5,680 bases of DNA. It comes from Thermoleophilia bacterium (GTDB lineage: Bacteria > Actinomycetota > Thermoleophilia > Gaiellales > F1-60-MAGs149). The notes beneath the pieces are model-generated. The model did no database searches. It had not been told where the DNA came from and worked only from the letters and a program-made list of their open reading frames with translations. The translations under genes and the position numbers were made by a program. The stretch's first letter is position 1; each line of letters opens with the position of its first letter. Of this stretch, positions 1-5,241 are shown piece after piece. The DNA is taken from contig JAEMTW010000131.1 of assembly GCA_016462095.1 (NCBI GenBank), positions 1 through 5,680 of the forward strand, given 5' to 3'.

Positions 1-603
1 GCCATTGGTGGAGACATGGAGATCATGGTCGACGCGAACCACGGTTGGCGGATGGCGGGCGATACGCGCGCCGCGTGGGACGTGGCCGACGCTGTTCAGT
101 GTGCCCGCGCCCTCGAATCGATGGGTGTCTACTGGCTCGAAGAGCCACTTCCGACCGGCGATGTCGTCGGCTATGCCGAACTGCGGTCGAAGACGGCGCT
201 GCGGATCGCGGCCGGCGAGATGGTGCGCCAGTCGCATGAGGCGCGCGATTTGATCGCCCGTGGTGGTGTCGACGTAATCCAGACCGACGTCGTCTTGTCG
301 GGCGGAGTGACGGGCGCGCGACGAATTGCCGATTTCGCAGCCCTGTCGGGTCGCATGTGGTCGCCGCACACCTGGACCAATGGCATCGGTTTCCTGATTA
401 ACCTCCACGTCGCGATGGCCTATTCGACGTGTGCCTTCATTGAGGTGCCCTTCGATCCAACAGGCTGGGGGCCAGATCGCCGTGACTGGCTGCTTCCCGA
501 GCCGCTGTTTACCGCCGAAGATGGCACGATTCGCCCACCGGAGGGTCCCGGTCTCGGGATTCCCACCGATCTCGCCTGGCTCGAGTCGAATCTGATCAGC
601 TAG
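1..603 (+). CDS. Enolase-superfamily enzyme, mandelate racemase type (3' part)
   Basis: The reading frame is open from base 1 and ends at TAG 601-603, so the N-terminal cap domain and the start of the barrel lie outside the window. What remains is the C-terminal part of the (beta/alpha)8 barrel. Counting from the in-frame Met at base 16, the three expected magnesium ligands are visible: Asp6 in VDANHGW, Glu42 in WLEEP and Glu68 in AAGEM. The His-Asp dyad typical of the mandelate racemase subgroup follows: Asp91 in IQTDVV and His118 in SPHTW. Such enzymes abstract a proton next to a carboxylate, as in sugar-acid dehydration, racemisation or cycloisomerisation. The first catalytic base, usually a Lys-x-Lys, is upstream and cannot be read, so the substrate cannot be named; a sugar-acid dehydratase is a reasonable guess. 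The Met at 16 is internal, not the true start. The 3' end overlaps the convergent Nudix gene by 8 bases. Confidence 0.9.
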   Translation, partial: AIGGDMEIMVDANHGWRMAGDTRAAWDVADAVQCARALESMGVYWLEEPLPTGDVVGYAELRSKTALRIAAGEMVRQSHEARDLIARGGVDVIQTDVVLSGGVTGARRIADFAALSGRMWSPHTWTNGIGFLINLHVAMAYSTCAFIEVPFDPTGWGPDRRDWLLPEPLFTAEDGTIRPPEGPGLGIPTDLAWLESNLIS

Positions 604-1045
604 GTCGCCAGTCGCCGACGGCGATGGTCTGCAGAGCTGCGAGTGGGGTAGGGCCCGACAGTAGCTGTCGTAGCGACGCCGGCCGGAAGTTGGCGGGGAG
701 AGCCGTCCGGTCGAACCACTGGGCCTCAGCCAAATAGGCGTCACCAGACGCGGCACTCATCGCTGCGGAGCCGGCAGTAATGGTGCCGCGGAAGATCACT
801 TCGACGGCGTCAACGGACGGGCCATCGAGGATCAGCAGCGCGCCATCGAGTTCGACGGTGACGCCAACTTCCTCGAGTAGCTCGCGGCAGGCGGCGTCGC
901 TGAGCGACTCAGCGTTGTCGACATTGCCACCCGGCAGGCACCAAAAGGGCTCCTGGTCGGGCTTGGCGTGGAGGACGCAGAGGATCCGTCCGTCGCGCTC
1001 GATGGCGACGCGGGCTTTGAGGCGCGGGGTGCGAGTGGGAGGCAT
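596..1045 (-). CDS. Nudix hydrolase
   Basis: This is a 149-residue single-domain Nudix protein, presumably cytoplasmic. The box Gx5Ex7REUxEExGU is complete at residues 40-62: Gly40, Glu46, then RELLEEVGV at 54-62 carrying the metal-binding glutamates. The preceding FWCLPGG (34-40) is also typical. Nudix enzymes split a nucleoside diphosphate linked to another group; the substrate cannot be told from the sequence. The start is ATG at 1045-1043; upstream there is only a weak GGGA, so translation signals are poor. A 14-bp GC hairpin followed by TTTT (1058-1088) ends only 12 bases before the start codon, and a small ORF lies just upstream. The gene therefore either depends on read-through of that hairpin or has a promoter I cannot see. 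It meets the racemase-type gene tail to tail with an 8-base overlap. The family call is secure. Confidence 0.92.
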   Translation of the reverse strand: MPPTRTPRLKARVAIERDGRILCVLHAKPDQEPFWCLPGGNVDNAESLSDAACRELLEEVGVTVELDGALLILDGPSVDAVEVIFRGTITAGSAAMSAASGDAYLAEAQWFDRTALPANFRPASLRQLLSGPTPLAALQTIAVGDWRPS

Positions 1046-1057
1046 GGTCCCAAAAGC

Positions 1058-1088
1058 ATCGCAGCCCCGCCGATGGCGGGGCTGCGAT
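1058..1088 (-). terminator. GC hairpin with T-run, terminator or attenuator 1
   Basis: The arms 1058-1071 and 1075-1088 are perfect 14-bp complements around a 3-base loop. Read on the minus strand the hairpin is followed by GCTTTTGG, the look of an intrinsic terminator with a short U-run. It lies 36 bases after the stop codon of the 51-codon small ORF and 12 bases before the Nudix start codon. It may end the small-ORF transcript, attenuate read-through into the Nudix gene, or both. Confidence 0.75.
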
Positions 1089-1090
1089 AG

Positions 1091-1133
1091 GAGGAGAGGA
1101 GAGGAGGGTGGAGAGAAAAATGAGTTAGACGCG
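1091..1133 (-). repeat. Conserved 3' pyrimidine tract, copy 1
   Basis: This 43-base stretch matches 1633-1675 at 42 of 43 positions by direct reading. On the minus strand it starts with the last two codons and the TAA stop of the small ORF, continues through TTTTCTCTCC, and becomes a C/T-only tract with CACCCTCCTCTCC, ending just before hairpin 1. The tract contains CCTCC, the same as the anti-Shine-Dalgarno core of 16S rRNA. It could therefore base-pair with ribosome binding sites, or it could be a Rho-loading type sequence. Both functions are inferences. Confidence 0.7.
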
Positions 1134-1280
1134 GCGCGAGCGCAGCGCGGGGCGGGTCAGCCACGCAGGCAACTTGCCCTTGGTGCGGGGCTTGGCGTCA
1201 GTCGAGCTCGCGAACAAGAAGTTGAACGCAGGCACGGGGGCGGTGGTCAGGGCATTGGTGTGAGTCTGTTCTATTCGCAT
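1125..1280 (-). CDS. Small ORF 1 (51 codons), paralogous to small ORF 2
   Basis: ATG 1280-1278 to TAA 1127-1125 encodes 51 residues. The N-terminal half has a short hydrophobic/aromatic patch (PAFNFLFASS, residues 17-26). The C-terminal half is basic and ends ALRSRRV. The 41-codon ORF at 1667-1792 ends ALRSKRV, and several codons in this shared motif differ only synonymously or by Arg/Lys exchange (GCG/GCT, CTG/CTC, CGC/AAG). That pattern favours real translation. A promoter-like TAAGGT sits 6 bases before the ATG (1287-1292), so the mRNA may be nearly leaderless; no Shine-Dalgarno is present. The 3' side carries the shared pyrimidine tract and hairpin 1. I do not recognise the peptide. It could be a free small basic protein, a leader peptide controlling the Nudix gene, or the coding part of a dual-function RNA. 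Confidence 0.55.
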   Translation of the reverse strand: MRIEQTHTNALTTAPVPAFNFLFASSTDAKPRTKGKLPAWLTRPALRSRRV

Positions 1281-1286
1281 GCCCGT

Positions 1287-1339
1287 ACCTTAGCAGAGGA
1301 TCTTCGGTTTATACAACTAATAACCAGTAAATATTCGGT
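1287..1339 (-). promoter_or_regulatory. Promoter region B of small ORF 1, with TTCGGT direct repeat
   Basis: This is an AT-rich island in GC-rich surroundings. On the minus strand it offers TTGTAT (plus 1316-1311) as -35 and TAAGGT (1292-1287) as -10, with an 18-bp spacer. Two TTCGGT boxes (plus strand 1303-1308 and 1334-1339) lie 31 bp apart. The block aligns without gaps to region A upstream of small ORF 2, with about 44 of 60 positions identical. Identical spacing of every element in both copies supports a functional promoter/operator; the sigma factor and binding protein are unknown. Confidence 0.55.
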
Positions 1340-1366
1340 AAAGATGCGCCAAATAGGCAAATTCTG

Positions 1367-1498
1367 GATCAGCTTCCTAATGGGGTCAGACCCTTTTAGG
1401 AAGTTAGTTGCCGTTGCCATGCTCGGTTAGGTGATCAGCTTCCTATTGGGGTCAGACCCTTTTAGGAAGTTAGTTGCCGCTGCCATACTCGGTTAGGC
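1367..1498. repeat. Two tandem 66-bp direct repeats, each with a REP-like palindrome
   Basis: Copies 1367-1432 and 1433-1498 are directly adjacent and identical at 62 of 66 positions. Each begins GATCAGCTTCCTA and contains an interrupted palindrome: CTTCCTA pairs with TAGGAAG, and GGGTC A GACCC lies at the centre. The rest of each unit is a non-palindromic tail. The GGGGTCAGACCC core resembles, from memory, palindromes that accompany REP-associated (RAYT, IS200-like) transposases. No transposase gene is in the window. The units are noncoding and lie between the two small-ORF units. Confidence 0.85.
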
Positions 1499-1504
1499 GA
1501 TCCG

Positions 1505-1542
1505 ACTTCCTAAAAGGGTCTGACCCCAATAGGAAGCTGATC
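1505..1542. repeat. Inverted 38-bp copy of the repeat head
   Basis: This 38-base segment is the exact reverse complement of 1433-1470, the first 38 bases of the second direct repeat. The two arms are separated by 34 bases (1471-1504), so a 38-bp perfect stem could form in RNA or as a cruciform. A head-to-head pair of REP-like units is a common arrangement of such elements, and is here combined with a direct pair. Confidence 0.85.
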
Positions 1543-1601
1543 ACGTCCGCCGCCACACGATCTCCGTCTAGTTGAGGGAAGAAAACGACCCCAGAAATAC
1601 G

Positions 1602-1628
1602 TTCGGCCCCGTCAAAGACGGGGCCGAA
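1602..1628 (-). terminator. GC hairpin, probable terminator 2
   Basis: The arms 1602-1613 and 1617-1628 are perfect 12-bp complements with a 3-base loop. On the minus strand the stem is followed by a weak T-rich stretch (GTATTTCTGG). It follows the stop of small ORF 2 and its pyrimidine tract, in the same relative position as hairpin 1 after small ORF 1. Apart from a GCCCCG core the stem sequences of the two hairpins differ, so structure is kept rather than sequence. Confidence 0.7.
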
Positions 1629-1632
1629 ACGA

Positions 1633-1675
1633 GAGGAGAGGAGAGGAGGGTGGAGAGAAAAGTGAGTTAGACGCG
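1633..1675 (-). repeat. Conserved 3' pyrimidine tract, copy 2
   Basis: This is the second copy of the 43-base block, 42 of 43 identical to 1091-1133. On the minus strand it covers the last two codons and TAA of small ORF 2 and the C/T-only tract with CCTCC that runs into hairpin 2. It is much better conserved between the two units than most of the small-ORF coding sequence, which points to a function of the RNA itself or to recent gene conversion. Confidence 0.7.
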
Positions 1676-1792
1676 CTTCGAGCGGAGAGCGAAGCGGCGA
1701 GTGCGCACCTGGTTTGCGGGGCGCTCGGGATTAACGAGATGCTCAGCATTCGGGCGACTGTAAAGAAGGGAGAGGGCTGCGTAGGGCTGCAT
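1667..1792 (-). CDS. Small ORF 2 (41 codons), paralogous to small ORF 1
   Basis: ATG 1792-1790 to TAA 1669-1667 encodes 41 residues. AGGA lies 8 bases before the ATG, an acceptable Shine-Dalgarno. The N-terminus carries a short hydrophobic patch (YAALSLLYS, residues 4-12) that roughly matches PAFNFLFASS of small ORF 1. The C-terminus is basic and ends FALRSKRV, matching PALRSRRV of ORF 1 in position and charge, directly followed by the shared 3' tract. Promoter region A gives a leader of roughly 40-50 bases. The larger overlapping minus-strand frame across 1612-1929 is less credible because it runs through the promoter and into the hairpin. The peptide is not recognised. A secreted or membrane role is unlikely, since the hydrophobic patch is too short for a membrane span. 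Confidence 0.55.
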   Translation of the reverse strand: MQPYAALSLLYSRPNAEHLVNPERPANQVRTRRFALRSKRV

Positions 1793-1840
1793 GGTGAGTG
1801 TCCTGGTTGACGGGGGTGGTATTCCCCACGTCGTTCCTCT

Positions 1841-1893
1841 ACACTACCAGAGGATATTCGGTTATGGCAAGTAATAAGTCGTAAAGATTCGGT
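1841..1893 (-). promoter_or_regulatory. Promoter region A of small ORF 2, shared upstream region with the Lrp gene
   Basis: On the minus strand TTGCCA (plus 1870-1865) and TAGTGT (1846-1841) form -35/-10-like boxes with an 18-bp spacer, the same geometry as region B. TTCGGT boxes lie at 1857-1862 and 1888-1893, 31 bp apart, and the second is 10 bases before the Lrp start codon. The island lies between divergent genes, so it could also hold the Lrp promoter or an autoregulatory operator. I see no convincing plus-strand -10/-35 pair. Confidence 0.5.
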
Positions 1894-1903
1894 AACGGAG
1901 CCT

Positions 1904-2395
1904 ATGCACCCGATCGATTGGCAAATCATTCAGATCTTGCAGGAGGACGGCAAGACCACGTATGGCGAGCTCGCCAAGCGGGTCGGACTCTCCCAGGCTG
2001 CTGCGCATGAGCGAGTCAAGAAGCTCGAGGCACGCGGCGTCATCAAGGGCTACCGTGCTGTCGTCGATGCGGAGGAGCTGGGCTACGGCGTCGTTGCCTT
2101 CGTCTTCGTCGATAACGCAGCCTTCGATATCCCGGACTTCACCGAACGCCTGCAGTCGATCCCGAACGTCCTCGAGTGCCATGCCGTGGCCGGGGAGTGG
2201 GGCTACCTGCTCAAGGTTCGTGCCGAGAGCACACCCGATCTCGAGCAGGTGCTGCACAAGATTCGCTGCATCGACTCGGTCAACCGGACGCACTCGGTGA
2301 TCGGTCTCTCGACAGCGTTCGAGACGACGCTGCTGCCAATGCCGGTCGTGGCCGAAGGCGACGAAGAGCCACCGCAGATCGTCAAGCAGAAGTAG
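1904..2395 (+). CDS. Lrp/AsnC-family transcriptional regulator
   Basis: This 163-residue protein has the usual Lrp layout. Residues 4-55 form the winged helix-turn-helix: IDWQIIQILQEDGK opens it, ELAKRVGLSQAAAHERVKKL carries the HTH, and GVIKGYRAVVD closes it. Residues 60-140 form the RAM ligand-binding domain with VAGEWGYLLKV at 95-105. The usual G-x-Y/W-D-Y turn has Gly instead of Asp here. A charged tail of about 20 residues follows. Family members bind DNA as dimers or octamers and usually sense amino acids. The ATG at 1904 is preceded by GGAG only 3 bases away, a short spacing, but no other start fits the family N-terminus. The gene is divergent from small ORF 2 and convergent with the cysteine operon, 6 bases apart. 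Control of that operon is plausible from proximity, by analogy with cysteine-sensing Lrp proteins such as E. coli DecR, but unproven. Confidence 0.92.
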   Translation: MHPIDWQIIQILQEDGKTTYGELAKRVGLSQAAAHERVKKLEARGVIKGYRAVVDAEELGYGVVAFVFVDNAAFDIPDFTERLQSIPNVLECHAVAGEWGYLLKVRAESTPDLEQVLHKIRCIDSVNRTHSVIGLSTAFETTLLPMPVVAEGDEEPPQIVKQK

Positions 2396-2401
2396 GTCCG
2401 A

Positions 2402-2815
2402 CTAGTCGGTGAGGGTGATTTCGCGCCGGCTGATCTTGCCAGCACGAATTGCGAAGGCCTTGAGCTCAGGTGGCTCCGAGCCGAGGCTGACGATCAGGTA
2501 GGCGGCGTCCGGCCAGGCGGCGAGTTCGACGTCGGTGCGTGAGGGGAACGCGGGGCTCTCGACGTGGCTGTGGTAGATGCAGACGATGTCTTCGTCGGCA
2601 TCCTCGATCTCCAGCACGATCCGCAAGAGGTCCTGCGAGTCGATGTCGTAGAAGTACGGACTCGGTTGGCCGTTGATGGCGGGGAAGAAGCGGGTGGCTG
2701 TGCCGTCGCGTCCACCGAGAATGCCACAGGCCTCGTTCGGCAAACCTGCCTTGGCGTGCGCGACAATCTCGTTCTGCAGCGAGCGCGGCAGCACGAGCGG
2801 GCCGTCGGCTACCAC
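2402..2815 (-). CDS. mec: JAMM/MPN+ metalloprotease, Mec-like (carrier-cysteine hydrolase)
   Basis: This 137-residue protein carries the full zinc-protease signature. Glu28 sits in PNEACGILGG and the HxHx7SxxD motif is YHSHVESPAFPSRTD, with His82, His84, Ser92 and Asp95. It strongly resembles mycobacterial Mec, which cuts the bond after the Gly-Gly of CysO to free cysteine. The start is GTG at 2815-2813, overlapping the stop of the upstream fusion gene by 7 bases, with GGAGG 10 bases upstream; translational coupling is likely. It is the last gene of the operon and ends 6 bases from the convergent Lrp gene. Because the preceding gene fuses carrier and synthase, this protease may also cut the fusion after Gly-Gly. 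That is an inference. The family call is firm, and the Mec role rests mainly on context. Confidence 0.9.
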   Translation of the reverse strand: MVADGPLVLPRSLQNEIVAHAKAGLPNEACGILGGRDGTATRFFPAINGQPSPYFYDIDSQDLLRIVLEIEDADEDIVCIYHSHVESPAFPSRTDVELAAWPDAAYLIVSLGSEPPELKAFAIRAGKISRREITLTD

Positions 2816-4050
2816 CAGAGTCGATCCTCCATCAGCTCTTCGAGATCCTCGCCCTCAGTCTCATTGAAGAGATTGGCGGAGGCATAGCGTGCGCCACCGT
2901 CGGCGAAGACCGTCACGACGTTCTGGTCGGGCTCGAGTTCGGCCGCCACGCGTCGGGCCACCGAGAAGGCGGCACCGCAGGAGACGCCAACCCAGATGCC
3001 TTCGTGGCGCAGGAGGTCGCGCATCGCCTGCACCGATTCCGTATTGGTGACGAGGAGCTTGCGCGTGAGTTGGGTGATGTCGAGGATCTCGGGCGTGTAG
3101 CCGTCCTCCAGCGAGCGAAGCCCCATCACGGACTCGCCTTGGAGCGGCTCGGCGGCGATGATCTGCACATCGGGGTTTGCCTCTCGCAGCGCACGGCCGG
3201 TACCCATCAGTGTGCCACCGGTACCGAGCCCAGCAACGAACGCGTCGACCTGGCCATCGAGTGCCTCGATGATTTCGGGACCGGTCGTGCGGTAGTGCGC
3301 ATTGGGGTTCTCGGGGTTGGCGTACTGAAACGGCATGTACAGCGACGGATCGGCAGCCGCCAACTCGCGGGCGAGAGCGACGCCACCGTTGGAGCCGAGT
3401 TCGCCCGGCGAGAAGACGATCTCGGCGCCGTACATCGAGATCTGCTGAATCCGCTCAGTCGTCGCAGACTCGGGCATCACGGCGCGAAATTTATAGCCCT
3501 TGACGGCGCAGATCATCGCAAGTGCAATACCGGTATTACCGCTGGTCGGCTCGATGATCGTCTGGCCGGGAGAGAGCAGGCCCTGTGCCTCAGCGGATTC
3601 GATCATCGAGAGCGCAACGCGATCCTTGATCGAGCCGGACGGGTTGAGCATCTCCAACTTCGACCAGATGCGAGCGCCACCGGCGGGTCGTAGGTTCGGC
3701 AATTCGATCAGCGGCGTGCCGCCAATCGCGCTGAGTACGTCGCCACCGCCGCGGCAGACATTCGGTGGGAAGACCGAGCCGCCAGCCATCGCGGGCAGGA
3801 CGATCACCGTGCTGCCATCGGGCACAGGCGTGTCGAGGCCCTGGCCAAGGCGGACGTCCTCGTTCGAGACGTAGACGTTGACGAAGCGATTGATTTGACC
3901 CTCGGCATCGACAATCTGGTCGCGCACGGCTGGGAACTGGGCGAACAGGTCGTCGAGTGCCTCGCGCAGCGTCGCGCCGGCAACCTCAACCTGACGGGCC
4001 CCGCCAACTTGGGGGCGAAGAACCGGCGGCATTCGAAGAGAGATGGGCAT
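2809..4050 (-). CDS. cysM: Fusion of CysO/ThiS-like sulfur carrier and CysM-like cysteine synthase
   Basis: One 413-codon frame encodes two proteins that are separate in M. tuberculosis. Residues 1-91 are a ubiquitin-fold carrier: PPVLRPQVGG near the start, RFVNVYVSNEDVR at 55-67, and PAMAGG ending at Gly90-Gly91, matching the CysO C-terminus. Residues 92-103 form a linker. Residues 104-413 are a PLP-dependent cysteine synthase with IGGTPL (109-114), the PLP lysine Lys142 in GSIKDR, PTSGNTG (168-174), GLGTGGTLMGTGR (274-286) and GVSCGAA. GTGR (Arg286) and the terminal DRLWW resemble mycobacterial CysM, which uses O-phosphoserine and a carrier thiocarboxylate. The start ATG 4050 has TAGGAG 9 bases upstream, overlapping the end of the upstream gene. 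The linker has no in-frame start; only Met88 could allow internal initiation, and it lacks a Shine-Dalgarno. The oddity is that Gly-Gly is not C-terminal, which would block sulfur loading unless the protein is cleaved. Confidence 0.92.
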   Translation of the reverse strand: MPISLRMPPVLRPQVGGARQVEVAGATLREALDDLFAQFPAVRDQIVDAEGQINRFVNVYVSNEDVRLGQGLDTPVPDGSTVIVLPAMAGGSVFPPNVCRGGGDVLSAIGGTPLIELPNLRPAGGARIWSKLEMLNPSGSIKDRVALSMIESAEAQGLLSPGQTIIEPTSGNTGIALAMICAVKGYKFRAVMPESATTERIQQISMYGAEIVFSPGELGSNGGVALARELAAADPSLYMPFQYANPENPNAHYRTTGPEIIEALDGQVDAFVAGLGTGGTLMGTGRALREANPDVQIIAAEPLQGESVMGLRSLEDGYTPEILDITQLTRKLLVTNTESVQAMRDLLRHEGIWVGVSCGAAFSVARRVAAELEPDQNVVTVFADGGARYASANLFNETEGEDLEELMEDRLWW

Positions 4051-4062
4051 CGTGATCGGCTC

Positions 4063-5241
4063 CTAGTGGGCGGCCGCGTGGGCCCCGCCCGCGCAAAACT
4101 CATCGTAATCGATGTATTCGATTGGTCCAGCGTGTTCACCACAGACGGCGCAATTCGGATCGCGGCGCAACTGAACCTCGTGGAACGACATCTCGAGTGC
4201 ATCGGCCAACAGCAGGCGTCCGACCAACGGATCGCCAATGCCGAGCAATTGCTTGAGCGCCTCAGTTGCCTGCAGCGTGCCCATGATGCCGGGCAGCACA
4301 CCCAAGACGCCACCCTCGGCGCAGCTCGGAGCGAGCTCGGCGGGCGGAGGCTCGGGGAAGAGGCAGCGGTAGCAGGGGCCCTCGAACGGCTTGAAGACCG
4401 TCAACTGTCCCTCAAAGCGGAAGATCGAGGCGTGCACCACAGGGATCTTGTGGATCAGGCTCGCGTCGTTCAGGAGGTAGCGCGTCGGGAAGTTGTCGGT
4501 GCCATCGACGATCACGTCGTAGCCAGCAAGGATGCGATCGATGTTGCTGCTCGAGAGGCGCTCGCGGTACTCGATTACCTCGACGTCCGGGTTGAGCGCC
4601 GTCAGCGTCAAGCGTGCAGACTCGGCCTTCGGCATGCCGATGCGATCCATGTTGTGAATTACCTGGCGCTGCAGGTTGGAGGCGTCGACGACGTCGTCAT
4701 CGATGATCCCGATGGTGCCCACGCCAGCAGCGGCGAGGTAGAGAGCGGAGGGCGAGCCGAGGCCGCCAGCGCCGATCATCAAGACCTTCGAGGAGAGCAA
4801 CGCCAACTGGCCTGCCTCGCCAACCTCAGGAATCACGAGGTGACGGCTGTAGCGGCGGCGACGCTCTGCATCGAGCACCTTCGGTTCGGACCACGGATTG
4901 CCAGCCTGCTTCCAACCAGAGAAGCCACCAGCGAGCGAGGCGACGTTGCTGTAGCCGAGCTCGGCCAGCACCTTGGCACCAAAGGCAGAACGAGCGCCAG
5001 AAGCGCACGTCAGCACGATGCGCTGATCGTGATCGGGCGCGGTCGCCTCGATCCGCGACTCGAGGAAGCCACGCGGGATGTGGATTGAATCTGCGATTGC
5101 GCCCTGCTCGTACTCATCCGGCTCGCGCACGTCGATCAGCACCGGTGGAGTGGCGGATGCCAGCTCGCCGGCCAACGCGTTTGCGTCGACTTCGGCGATC
5201 TCTTGCTTGACCTGGGCGAGCAGTTCTCGGTACGTGGGCAT
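4063..5241 (-). CDS. moeB: Rhodanese-MoeB/ThiF E1-like adenylyl- and sulfurtransferase (MoeZ-type)
   Basis: This 392-residue enzyme activates ubiquitin-like sulfur carriers at their Gly-Gly end with ATP and then passes sulfur to them. Residues 20-115 are a rhodanese domain with active-site Cys79 in LTCASGARS. Residues 125-370 are the MoeB/ThiF domain: YSRHL at 131, nucleotide loop GAGGLGS (157-163), DDD (181-183), NLQRQ (189-193) and DGTDNFPTRYLLND (246-259). A zinc site is formed by Cys290/Cys293 and Cys364/Cys367, and Cys307 in SCAEGGVLG matches the catalytic cysteine region of MOCS3. M. tuberculosis MoeZ has the rhodanese at the C-terminus; here it is N-terminal, an order also known in other bacteria. 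It is the first gene of the operon; its TAG stop is 12 bases from the next start and touches that gene's ribosome binding site. Besides CysO-type carriers it could serve molybdopterin or thiamine carriers. Confidence 0.93.
   Translation of the reverse strand: MPTYRELLAQVKQEIAEVDANALAGELASATPPVLIDVREPDEYEQGAIADSIHIPRGFLESRIEATAPDHDQRIVLTCASGARSAFGAKVLAELGYSNVASLAGGFSGWKQAGNPWSEPKVLDAERRRRYSRHLVIPEVGEAGQLALLSSKVLMIGAGGLGSPSALYLAAAGVGTIGIIDDDVVDASNLQRQVIHNMDRIGMPKAESARLTLTALNPDVEVIEYRERLSSSNIDRILAGYDVIVDGTDNFPTRYLLNDASLIHKIPVVHASIFRFEGQLTVFKPFEGPCYRCLFPEPPPAELAPSCAEGGVLGVLPGIMGTLQATEALKQLLGIGDPLVGRLLLADALEMSFHEVQLRRDPNCAVCGEHAGPIEYIDYDEFCAGGAHAAAH

Noticed and set aside
780..1430. Plus-strand open frame of 216 codons across the Nudix gene and the small-ORF region
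   Set aside because: It has low-complexity Ser/Arg-rich composition and crosses the Nudix gene in antisense, two promoters/hairpins and the repeat; no family features.
1367..1542. CRISPR array
   Set aside because: Only two direct copies, 66 bp and directly adjacent with no unique spacers, plus an inverted copy; this is REP-like, not CRISPR.
1612..1929. Minus-strand frame of 105 codons covering small ORF 2 in another phase
   Set aside because: It begins inside the Lrp gene, runs through promoter island A and ends in hairpin 2, and it does not carry the C-terminal motif shared with the other unit.
2396..2401. Terminator between the convergent Lrp and JAMM genes
   Set aside because: The gap is only 6 bases and I see no clear hairpin with a T-run at either 3' end.
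3895..5088. Long plus-strand open frame of 397 codons opposite the moeB-like gene and the start of the fusion gene
   Set aside because: It is antisense to strongly supported genes, has no recognisable domain, and is explained by GC-rich codon bias on the other strand.
4063..5241. Rhodanese at the N-terminus of the MoeB-like protein as a novel architecture
   Set aside because: N-terminal rhodanese fused to MoeB/ThiF is, from general knowledge, already found in other bacteria; only the order differs from mycobacterial MoeZ.
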